DNA of 64,000 nt from Mangrovimicrobium sp033283385. GTDB lineage: Bacteria; Pseudomonadota; Gammaproteobacteria; Pseudomonadales; Halieaceae. The position numbers and the translations under genes were made by a program. The stretch covers positions 620,001 through 684,000 of the forward strand of contig JAWMQQ010000003.1 of NCBI GenBank assembly GCA_033283385.1. The letters run 5' to 3'. Below, piece by piece: positions 43,738-51,169 of the stretch. The notes under the pieces were generated by a model, which ran no database searches, was not told where the DNA came from, and saw only the letters and a list, made by a program, of their open reading frames with translations. The first letter of the stretch is position 1. Each line of letters starts with the position of its first letter.

Positions 43738-44895
43738 ATGGCCTGGAATGAACCGGGTGGCGGCGACAACAAGGGGCCGCGCGACCCCTGGGGCGGTGGA
43801 GACCAGGGTCCGCCCGATCTCGATGAGGCCCTGAAAAAGCTGCAGGAAAAACTCGGCGGAATATTCGGCGGCGGCTCCAAATCCGGTGGCGGCAGCGGCG
43901 GCGGTTTTTCCGGCCGCATGCTCGGCTTCATCGCGCTGCTGGTGGTGGTGATCTGGGCCGTCATGGGCTTTTACCAGCTCGACCAGCAGGAGCGCGCCGT
44001 GGTGCTGCGCTTCGGTAAGCACCTGGATACCGTGGGGCCCGGCCTGCACTGGAACCCGCCGCTGGTGGATGAAGTGATCAAGCTGAACACCACCAAGGTA
44101 CGCGCCGCGACCCTCGAGGAGACCATGCTCACCCAGGACGAGAATATCGTCGAGGTGAAGATGTCCCTGCAGTACGTGGTAGACGACCCGGCCAAGTTCG
44201 TGCTCAAGGTGCGCGACCCCGAGGTCTCCCTGCAGCACGCCGCGCAGAGTGCGCTGCGCCATGTGGTTGGCGGTACCAATATGGACATGGTCCTCACCGA
44301 GGGTCGCGCGCAGATCGCTGTCGATGTGCGCACCCGCCTGCAGGAGTACCTCGACCTCTACGACACCGGTATCCACGTCAACAAGGTCACCGTCGACGAA
44401 TCCAAGCCGCCGCGCCAGGTGCAGGCGGCGTACGATGACGTCAACAAGGCCCGCGAGGACGAGGAGCGGGTGAAGAACGAGGCCCAGGCCTACGCCAACG
44501 CGGTCATCCCCGAGGCCCGCGGTGCGGCGCAGCGGCAGATCGAGGAGGCCAGCGCCTACAAGGACCGCGTGATCGCCAACGCCCAGGGTGAGGCGGATCG
44601 CTTCAGCAAGCTGCTGGCCGAGTACGACAAGGCGCCGGTGGTGACCCGCGAGCGCCTCTACCTCGACGCGGTGCAGGCGGTGTACAGCAAGAACCGCAAG
44701 GTGCTGATCGACGTGGATAGCGGCAACAACATGATCTACCTGCCGCTGGATAAACTCGGCACCCCGGACACGGGCGATACCACGCGGCGGCTGACACTGG
44801 ATAGCGCCACGCTGCGGCAGATCACCGACGCCGTGACCAACCAGCTGCGGCGCGATGCCGCCTCGTCCAGTTCATCCGGCCGGGGAGGGCGTTGA
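43738..44895 (+). CDS. hflK: HflK, SPFH-domain regulator of FtsH
   Basis: 385 residues. A Gly/Pro/Asp-rich cytoplasmic N-terminus (about 1-58) is followed by one membrane helix (about 61-80), the SPFH/band-7 domain (about 80-260) and a long Ala/Glu-rich coiled coil, then a Ser/Gly-rich tail. HflK and HflC form a cage around the FtsH protease. hflC begins three bases after the stop. Preceded by REP elements and AATGGGAGCTTGAT. Confidence 0.95.
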   Translation: MAWNEPGGGDNKGPRDPWGGGDQGPPDLDEALKKLQEKLGGIFGGGSKSGGGSGGGFSGRMLGFIALLVVVIWAVMGFYQLDQQERAVVLRFGKHLDTVGPGLHWNPPLVDEVIKLNTTKVRAATLEETMLTQDENIVEVKMSLQYVVDDPAKFVLKVRDPEVSLQHAAQSALRHVVGGTNMDMVLTEGRAQIAVDVRTRLQEYLDLYDTGIHVNKVTVDESKPPRQVQAAYDDVNKAREDEERVKNEAQAYANAVIPEARGAAQRQIEEASAYKDRVIANAQGEADRFSKLLAEYDKAPVVTRERLYLDAVQAVYSKNRKVLIDVDSGNNMIYLPLDKLGTPDTGDTTRRLTLDSATLRQITDAVTNQLRRDAASSSSSGRGGR

Positions 44896-44897
44896 GC

Positions 44898-45770
44898 ATG
44901 TCCAGTCGTAACCTGTTAGTCATCCTTCTGGCCGCGGTCATCGTGCTGCTGGCCAGCAACACGCTCTACGTCATGCGCGAAACCGAGCGCGGCGTGCTGC
45001 TCAAGTTCGGTAAGGTGGTCGAGCCCGACATCAAGCCGGGCCTGCACGTGAAGTGGCCGATGATCGAGGTAGTGAAGAAATTCGACGGCCGCATCCTCAC
45101 CGTGGATTCGCAGCCGGAGCGCTTCTTCACCCAGGAGAAAAAGGCGCTGATCGTGGATTCCTACGCCAAGTTCCGAGTCTCCGACACCGCCAAGTTCTAC
45201 ACCGCCACCAACGGTGAGGTGGTGCGGGCGATGCAGCTGTTGTCGCAGCGCATCAACGACGGCCTGCGCAACCAGGTGGCCAGCCGCACCATCCAGGAGG
45301 TGGTGTCCGGTGAGCGCGACGAACTGATGGTCGACCTCAAGGACTCGCTGGTCGACGTGGCGCGCAAGGAACTGGGCATCCAGCTGGTGGACGTGCGGGT
45401 CAAGCGCATCGACCTGCCCTCGGATGTATCCGAGTCCGTGTACCAGCGGATGAACGCCGAGCGTGAGAAAGAGGCGCGCGAGCACCGCTCCCAGGGCCAG
45501 GAGCTGGCCGAGGGTATCCGCGCTGCCGCGGATCGCGAGGTGACAGTCATCAAGGCAAACGCCTACCGCGATGCCGAACGCATCCGCGGTGAGGGCGACG
45601 CCCAGGCGACCGGCATCTACGCCAACGCGTTCAACAGGAACCCCGAGTTCTACGCCTTCACCCGCAGCCTCAAGGCCTACCAGGAGTCCTTCAAGGGCGA
45701 CGGCAACATGCTGCTGGTGCAACCGGATAGCGAGTTCTTCCGTTACCTGAAAAACTCCGAGGGCAAGTAG
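44898..45770 (+). CDS. hflC: HflC, SPFH-domain regulator of FtsH
   Basis: 290 residues from ATG 44898. One N-terminal membrane helix (about 6-24, LLVILLAAVIVLLASNTLYV), then the SPFH domain and an Ala/Glu-rich helix (ERIRGEGDAQATGIYANAF). Partner of HflK. Its TAG stop forms part of a REP foot (GTAGGAGCC), so the REP begins within the last codon. Confidence 0.95.
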   Translation: MSSRNLLVILLAAVIVLLASNTLYVMRETERGVLLKFGKVVEPDIKPGLHVKWPMIEVVKKFDGRILTVDSQPERFFTQEKKALIVDSYAKFRVSDTAKFYTATNGEVVRAMQLLSQRINDGLRNQVASRTIQEVVSGERDELMVDLKDSLVDVARKELGIQLVDVRVKRIDLPSDVSESVYQRMNAEREKEAREHRSQGQELAEGIRAAADREVTVIKANAYRDAERIRGEGDAQATGIYANAFNRNPEFYAFTRSLKAYQESFKGDGNMLLVQPDSEFFRYLKNSEGK

Positions 45771-45867
45771 GAGCCGGTTACACGGGCGATTCGCCTTTCG
45801 TAGGAGCCTGCTACGCAGGCGATGCGATCCGGCCCGGGTCTCGATCGCCTGCGTAGCAGGCTCCTAC
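45767..45867. repeat. Cluster of REP elements after hflC
   Basis: Three units: GTAGGAGCCGGTTACACGG at 45767, CGTAGGAGCCTGCTACGCAG at about 45799, and an inverted GCCTGCGTAGCAGGCTCCTA ending at 45867. The last two form a converging pair with near-identical hairpins. The first includes the hflC stop. Confidence 0.88.
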
Positions 45868-45997
45868 AAACCGGTAAAAAACACAGGTGCTACACAGTCC
45901 GTTTGTGATAGCATTCCGCAACCGTGGGATTCGTCGTTTGCAGTGCAGGCGATGCACCCGCGGTTTTTTGTGTCCGGCCGATTGGCGGGGGGGATCC

Positions 45998-46189
45998 ATG
46001 GAATTCTGGCAGGTACTCCCGGTGGCCCTGGCACTGGTTTTGATTATCGAGGGCGCGATGCCGTTTGCCAGCCCGAGGCGCTGGCGCGAGGTCGTGGTCA
46101 CCGTGGCGGGCCTGGAAGACAGGGTCATCCGCAACATCGGCCTGGGCAGCATGCTGTGCGGGCTCGCACTACTTTACTGGGTACACTGA
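45998..46189 (+). CDS. DUF2065 (YjeT-like) small membrane protein
   Basis: 63 residues with two hydrophobic helices (about 4-22 and 43-61) and a basic SPRRWRE between them. The family typically lies between hflC and hisZ or purA, as here. Its function is unknown. It starts nine bases before hisZ ends the gap, suggesting co-transcription with hisZ. Confidence 0.9.
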   Translation: MEFWQVLPVALALVLIIEGAMPFASPRRWREVVVTVAGLEDRVIRNIGLGSMLCGLALLYWVH

Positions 46190-46198
46190 AGGTGACAG

Positions 46199-47365
46199 AT
46201 GACATCGGTTGATCGCTGGCAGCTGCCGGACGGGGTCGAGGAAGTACTCCCGGACCAGGCGGCGCTCGTCGAGCAGCTGCGGCGTCGCCTGCTCGACCTG
46301 TTTCGCGCCTGGGGCTACGAGCTGGTAATCCCGCCGCTGGTGGAGTTCACCGACTCGCTGCTGATCGGGCTGGGCCAGGACCTCGACCTGCTGACCTTCC
46401 GGCTCACCGACCAGCTATCCGGCCGCAGCATGGGCGTGCGCGCCGATATCACGCCGCAGGTCGCCCGCATCGACGCCCACAGCCTCGACCGCGCGGGTGT
46501 CTGCCGCCTCTGTTATGCCGGTTCGATCCTGCACACCCGGCCCAAGTCCCTGATGGCCTCGCGCTCGCCCATACAGCTCGGTGCCGAACTCTACGGCGAC
46601 GACAGCCTCGCCGCCGATGTCGAAGTGATCCGCCTGATGCTCGCCACACTGGACGCGGCGCAGATCGACTGCGCCTATACCCTGGATCTCGGTCACGTGG
46701 GCGTCTACCGGGCGGTGCTGGCCGCCGCCGAACTCGACGCCGAGCGCGAGGCACAGGTCTTCGACTGCCTGCAGCGCAAGTCCCTGCCGGACCTGCGCCA
46801 GGCGCTGGAATCCGTGCCGGAGGCCAGCGCCGAACTGATTCTCTCGCTGGTCGACCTGCACGGCGACGACAGCGTACTCGCCCGCGCGCGGGAGCTCTTT
46901 GCTGCGCGCGCGCCGGCGGCACTGGCTGCCATCGACGCGGTACAGGAAGTCGCCGAGGACGTGCGGCGCCAGCGTCCGGACCTGTCGATCTACTTCGATC
47001 TCGCCGAGTTGCGCGGCTACCACTACCACACGGGTATGGTGTTCGCCGCCTATGTGCGCGGCCACGGCCAGGCGCTGGCCAACGGCGGGCGCTACAACGG
47101 CGTCGGCGAAGTATTTGGCCGCGCAAGGCCGGCGACCGGTTTCGCCACCGATCTCAAGGCGCTGATGGACCTGCTGCCGGCGGGCGAGGCGGCCGTGGGC
47201 GCCATCAGCATGCCCGACAGCGACGACCCTGCCCTGGCAAGCGTTGTCGAGTCGCTGCGCGCGAGCGGGGAAATCGTTATCAACTGCCTGTCCTCCGACC
47301 GCGACCCGCGCTGTGACCGCGAACTGGTCGAGGAGGAAGGCCAATGGACAGTACAGCAATTGTGA
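46199..47365 (+). CDS. hisZ: ATP phosphoribosyltransferase regulatory subunit HisZ
   Basis: 388 residues, related to histidyl-tRNA synthetase but lacking the anticodon-binding domain. Class II motifs are partly kept (FRAWGYELVIPPLVEF, MGVRADITPQVARIDAH, LRGYHYHTGMVFAAY). With short-form HisG it catalyses the first step of histidine synthesis, which implies that this genome has a short HisG. A REP pair starts five bases after the stop and separates it from purA. Confidence 0.94.
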   Translation: MTSVDRWQLPDGVEEVLPDQAALVEQLRRRLLDLFRAWGYELVIPPLVEFTDSLLIGLGQDLDLLTFRLTDQLSGRSMGVRADITPQVARIDAHSLDRAGVCRLCYAGSILHTRPKSLMASRSPIQLGAELYGDDSLAADVEVIRLMLATLDAAQIDCAYTLDLGHVGVYRAVLAAAELDAEREAQVFDCLQRKSLPDLRQALESVPEASAELILSLVDLHGDDSVLARARELFAARAPAALAAIDAVQEVAEDVRRQRPDLSIYFDLAELRGYHYHTGMVFAAYVRGHGQALANGGRYNGVGEVFGRARPATGFATDLKALMDLLPAGEAAVGAISMPDSDDPALASVVESLRASGEIVINCLSSDRDPRCDRELVEEEGQWTVQQL

Positions 47366-47369
47366 CCCG

Positions 47370-47443
47370 GTAGGAGCCTGCTACGCAGGCGATCCGCGCA
47401 GAGCGCGCATCTACGAGCGATCGCCTGCGTAGCAGGCTCCTAC
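47370..47443. repeat. REP pair between hisZ and purA
   Basis: GTAGGAGCCTGCTACGCAGG at 47370 and its inverted counterpart ending at 47443, with GCGCAGAGCGCGCATCTACG between. The left unit begins five bases after the hisZ stop. Confidence 0.88.
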
Positions 47444-47479
47444 AGGGGCGAACCAAACCACGCAGCACGAGCAACGCAG

Positions 47480-48775
47480 ATGAGCAAAAACGTAGTGGTC
47501 CTCGGCACCCAGTGGGGTGATGAAGGCAAGGGCAAGATCGTCGATCTCCTGACCGACCAGGCCAGCGCGGTGGTGCGCTTCCAGGGCGGCCACAATGCCG
47601 GCCACACACTGGTGATCGACGGTGAAAAAACCGTCCTGCACCTGATACCCTCCGGCATCCTGCGCGCCCATGTGCAGTGCCTGATCGGCAACGGCGTGGT
47701 ACTTGCGCCGGATGCCCTGCTGAAGGAAGTCGGGGAACTCGAGGAAAAGGGCGTCCCGGTGCGCGAGCGCCTGAAGATTTCAGCCGCCTGCCCGCTGATC
47801 CTGCCCTACCACGTCGCCCTGGACCAGGCGCGCGAGGCTCGCGCCGGCAACCAGAAAATCGGCACCACCGGCCGCGGCATCGGCCCTGCCTACGAGGACA
47901 AGGTGGCGCGCCGTGGCCTGCGCCTGGGCGACCTGCGCGACGAGCGGCGCTTTTCGCGCAAACTGAAGGAGGTGATGGAATACCATAACTTCAGCCTGGA
48001 GAAGTACTACCGCGTAGAGCCGCTGGATTACCAGCGCGTGCTCGACGAGACGATGGAGATGTCGACCCAGCTGCTGCCGATGATGGCGGACGTCACCGCC
48101 ATCCTGCACGAGTACCGCAAGACCAACGCCAAGATCATGTTCGAGGGCGCCCAGGGTTCGCTGCTGGACATCGACCACGGCACCTACCCCTTCGTCACCA
48201 GCTCCAACACCACCGCCGGCGGCACCGCGACCGGTTCGGGTTTCGGCCCGCTGTACCTCGACTACGTGCTGGGTATCACCAAGGCCTACACCACCCGCGT
48301 CGGCTCCGGCCCCTTCCCCACCGAGCTGTTCGACGATACCGGCAAACACCTCGCTTCACGCGGCCACGAATTCGGCGCCACCACCGGGCGGCCGCGCCGC
48401 TGCGGCTGGTTCGATGCGGTGGCCCTGCGCAACGCGGTGAACATCAACTCGGTAAGCGGCCTGTGCCTGACCAAGCTGGATGTGCTGGACGGCCTGGAAT
48501 CCATCCAGATCTGTGTCGGTTACGCGGACGAGAGCGGTGAGCCGGTACCCAACCCCGTGGATTCCGACGATTACGAGGGCCTGGTGCCGGTATACGAAGT
48601 CGTAAAGGGCTGGAGCGAGTCGACCCTCGGCGCCAGGAAGCTGGAAGACCTGCCGGAGGCTGCGCAGGAGTACATCGCCAAGATCGAGGAAGTGGTCGGC
48701 GCGCCTATCGACATCATCTCTACCGGTCCGGACCGGGAGGAGACGATCGTGCTGCGGCACCCCTTCGGGGCCTAG
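47480..48775 (+). CDS. purA: Adenylosuccinate synthetase
   Basis: 431 residues. The phosphate loop GTQWGDEGKGKIVDLL at the N-terminus, GTTGRGIGPAYEDK and FEGAQGSLLDIDHGTYPFVTSS are canonical. It joins IMP and aspartate with GTP in AMP synthesis. It marks the end of the conserved hfq-hfl-hisZ-purA block; the lasso-peptide operon converges on it with a 51-base gap. Confidence 0.97.
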   Translation: MSKNVVVLGTQWGDEGKGKIVDLLTDQASAVVRFQGGHNAGHTLVIDGEKTVLHLIPSGILRAHVQCLIGNGVVLAPDALLKEVGELEEKGVPVRERLKISAACPLILPYHVALDQAREARAGNQKIGTTGRGIGPAYEDKVARRGLRLGDLRDERRFSRKLKEVMEYHNFSLEKYYRVEPLDYQRVLDETMEMSTQLLPMMADVTAILHEYRKTNAKIMFEGAQGSLLDIDHGTYPFVTSSNTTAGGTATGSGFGPLYLDYVLGITKAYTTRVGSGPFPTELFDDTGKHLASRGHEFGATTGRPRRCGWFDAVALRNAVNINSVSGLCLTKLDVLDGLESIQICVGYADESGEPVPNPVDSDDYEGLVPVYEVVKGWSESTLGARKLEDLPEAAQEYIAKIEEVVGAPIDIISTGPDREETIVLRHPFGA

Positions 48776-48826
48776 GCTCCCGCAGCCTCCTCACAACCGG
48801 CCGCGGGGTCTCCTGTGGCCACCCAT

Positions 48827-49996
48827 TCAGGAATCGCTGTACTTGCTGGCGAGATAGCCGGCGCGGGCGAGCGCTTTCTGGAATGTGGGGAATTGGCCCG
48901 GGAAGGCGTCTGCCGCCTGGCGGGCGACAGCTTCCAGCGACTGTGTGCCGTCCATGGCGGCGAGCAGGAACTGGTCCGAACGGGCCCGTTCGTCGAGGCG
49001 AGGCACATAGCTCGCCTCGCGCTTGCGCAGAATCTCGGGGTCCAGTGGCACAGCTCTGAAGCTTGTTTGTCGAAAGGCTGCGCGTGGGCTGGAGGGATTC
49101 GCCGCCGGATAAATCTCCGTATCCCACTGCCAGAGGTAATCGCCGCCGGTGAGATGCGCGCGGAGGTCGAGCTGGATCGTGTCCCCCCTGCGCAGTGCCA
49201 CCGGCGCCTCCCAGGGAAAGAAGGCCTGGCCATAGATCAGCTGTGGCTCCCCAGGCGCGTTGGAAAAGCCGATTCCCGCAGCGAGTTCCGTATCGAACCA
49301 GAGCGCTACGCCATGGGCCTCCCTGTCGCCGTCAGCGGTCCAGGCCAGTTGCCCGCTGAACGAGCTTGCGGTGACCTGCGCGTAGTCCAGGCTGAGCCAG
49401 CGGATGGGTTCCGCCACCAGGTCCTGCGGTTTGAAGTACTGCTTGCTCCAGCGGTTGGCGGCATAGCTCGCGCCAGCCCGCATATCCAGTGAGTAGGCAT
49501 TGTCGAGCCAGGGTGCCGCAACCCGGCGGAAAGCCTCGCTCGAACACACCGGTGCCGCCCAGAGGTGGTCGCGGCTGGGAATCAGCTGGCCGCCCGAGGC
49601 GAGCAGCCTCTGCCTGGCATCGATAATGGTGGGCAGGTGGCGCTCCAGCAGGGGCAGGACACCGTGGAGGTCGGAGACCACCACATCGGCCCGCGGATTG
49701 AGTGAGAGTGCCGACGAAATGTCGCGGTGGAACTGGATCCGGTCTTCCAGGCCGTTGGCCACGGCTATTTGCCTGGCCACGTCGATAGCGATATCGGGTT
49801 CGACCGCGTAAACCAGGCCCGCGCCAAGCCGGCAGGCGAGGAGTGAGAAGATTCCGGTGCCGGCGCCGATATCGAGCACCGTGCACCCGGGCTTCACTGT
49901 GGCCTCCAGGGCAGCGAGATAGGCCGACATGCGCGACTCGTCTGTGATCATGTCGCCGTAGGCGCTGATCGAATACGCTTTGGGTGTATCACCCAT
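48827..49996 (-). CDS. PRMT-like methyltransferase of the lasso-peptide operon
   Basis: 389 residues. An N-terminal class I SAM domain (motif I VLDIGAGTGIF, 40-50; acidic EPD, 66-68) is followed by a beta-rich middle domain, the layout of protein arginine methyltransferases. The N-terminal YGDMITDESRMSAY aligns by eye with the PRMT helix region. The PRMT double-E loop appears as Asp109 and Glu118, nine apart as in PRMT1, but with Asp for the first Glu; the THW motif is not evident. The last 60 residues (LLAAMDGTQSLEAVARQAADAF) are helical and vaguely PqqD-like. It overlaps the kinase stop by one base, so it is probably a tailoring enzyme. Target unknown. Confidence 0.75.
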   Translation of the reverse strand: MGDTPKAYSISAYGDMITDESRMSAYLAALEATVKPGCTVLDIGAGTGIFSLLACRLGAGLVYAVEPDIAIDVARQIAVANGLEDRIQFHRDISSALSLNPRADVVVSDLHGVLPLLERHLPTIIDARQRLLASGGQLIPSRDHLWAAPVCSSEAFRRVAAPWLDNAYSLDMRAGASYAANRWSKQYFKPQDLVAEPIRWLSLDYAQVTASSFSGQLAWTADGDREAHGVALWFDTELAAGIGFSNAPGEPQLIYGQAFFPWEAPVALRRGDTIQLDLRAHLTGGDYLWQWDTEIYPAANPSSPRAAFRQTSFRAVPLDPEILRKREASYVPRLDERARSDQFLLAAMDGTQSLEAVARQAADAFPGQFPTFQKALARAGYLASKYSDS

Positions 49997-50898
49997 CAGT
50001 TGGCCGCCACCGGCTCGGCGCCTGTGGCGCGGGTGCCCTGCGCGAGCGCGAGGCAGTTGAGGATGGTGTCGCGCACACGGTCTATCTGGCCGAATTCACG
50101 CGGGTAGCTCAGCCGGTACACGGGACTTGATTCGCAGGCGCGCGCTGCCTGCGCGATGCGACCCGCGGCGCGCAGTGGGGCGGTCGCGTCTAGCTGGAAG
50201 GCATTGGATATCAGCGCCATGCACGCTTCCTGAGGGCGGAGAAGCTCGACGCGAGGAGTGCCGGTGTTGCGCCGATCGAGCAGGAAATACCCGGCGACAG
50301 GAATCGCGGGAGACATTGCTTGCCCGGTTGGCCAGTGCCCGGGTGTTGCCTTTGTATCGAGGGGTATGGACGCCTCGTCCCCGGGGAACAACGCGGCGAG
50401 GCTTTTTCCCCAGAGGCGCAGGCTGCGGTAGGTCGGCATGACTGTAGGAGGACCTTCGTCCTGCTGGATGACCAGCCCGTCGTCACCCAGCAACTGCATG
50501 CCGCGCAGGTGCAAACCGGCGCCCAGCGTGGATTTTCCACTGCCGGATGCACCCAGCAGGATGATCGCCGCGCCATCGCAGTCCACGCCCGCACCGTGCA
50601 GCACCAGGTGACCGCGGCCGTCCAGCAGTCGCGGCAGCAGGTGGTCCAGCAGTTCGCGGCGCAGGAAGCTGTCCGCACTGTATGCGCGGCGAACCAGTTG
50701 CACCTGGTCGCAGCGTGGGCCTACCCAGGCCTCGTCACCGTTCTCCAGTTCCATGCGGCAATGGCTTGCCCCGGCCTGCGGCGACGGGCCGAGGGAAATC
50801 GAGATCGGCTGTTTGCCGGTGGAGTGCCCGTCCTGCTCTGGCAGTGGCGCGAGGTCTAGCGTGCTGAGCAGAACTTCGGGGCCGAACAGGTAGCGCAT
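49996..50898 (-). CDS. HPr-kinase-like protein of the lasso-peptide operon
   Basis: 300 residues. The P-loop GASGSGKST (116-124) and the downstream acidic LLGDDGLVI (137-145) match the HPr kinase/PckA-like fold. A strand-rich N-terminus of about 95 residues precedes it. Homologues in lasso-peptide clusters such as paeninodin phosphorylate the precursor's C-terminal Ser. Here the precursor ends in Leu, so that site is absent. The gene starts 25 bases after the precursor and is coupled to the methyltransferase. Confidence 0.82.
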   Translation of the reverse strand: MRYLFGPEVLLSTLDLAPLPEQDGHSTGKQPISISLGPSPQAGASHCRMELENGDEAWVGPRCDQVQLVRRAYSADSFLRRELLDHLLPRLLDGRGHLVLHGAGVDCDGAAIILLGASGSGKSTLGAGLHLRGMQLLGDDGLVIQQDEGPPTVMPTYRSLRLWGKSLAALFPGDEASIPLDTKATPGHWPTGQAMSPAIPVAGYFLLDRRNTGTPRVELLRPQEACMALISNAFQLDATAPLRAAGRIAQAARACESSPVYRLSYPREFGQIDRVRDTILNCLALAQGTRATGAEPVAAN

Positions 50899-50923
50899 TG
50901 GCGGGCGGGAGTTGGGTGGGGGA

Positions 50924-51091
50924 TCAGAGTCGTACTTTGGAGGGCTGGAAGTCGTTGCCCTTGTTTTCGGTACTTCCCCTGCTGCCGCTGGCGGTATTGG
51001 CCTGGACTGATCCGAATTTTTTCAGCTGTGGAGTGGTGTAGCGTGTGCGGGGTGCTACCGGCCCGGATTGCTTGTCGCCTGCCTGCGCCAT
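50924..51091 (-). CDS. Lasso peptide precursor (A gene)
   Basis: 55 residues from ATG 51091, with CAGGA nine to ten bases upstream. The leader (1-34) contains YTTPQLKKFGSVQANT, an exact fit to the Y-x2-P-x-L-x3-G-x5-T leader motif bound by B1 and B2. Thr33 is the penultimate leader residue, so the core is predicted as Ser35-Leu55. Core residues 1-8 are SGSRGSTE, allowing an eight-residue Ser1-Glu8 macrolactam; the tail is NKGNDFQPSKVRL. It lies between the cyclase and the kinase. The product is predicted, not known. Confidence 0.85.
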   Translation of the reverse strand: MAQAGDKQSGPVAPRTRYTTPQLKKFGSVQANTASGSRGSTENKGNDFQPSKVRL

Positions 51092-51169
51092 CGCGAAAAT
51101 TCCTGGTTCATGCTGATCTTGGCTGTGTTGGCGAGATTAGCACAGAAGCCATGGCCGCAGTACCGCCGG

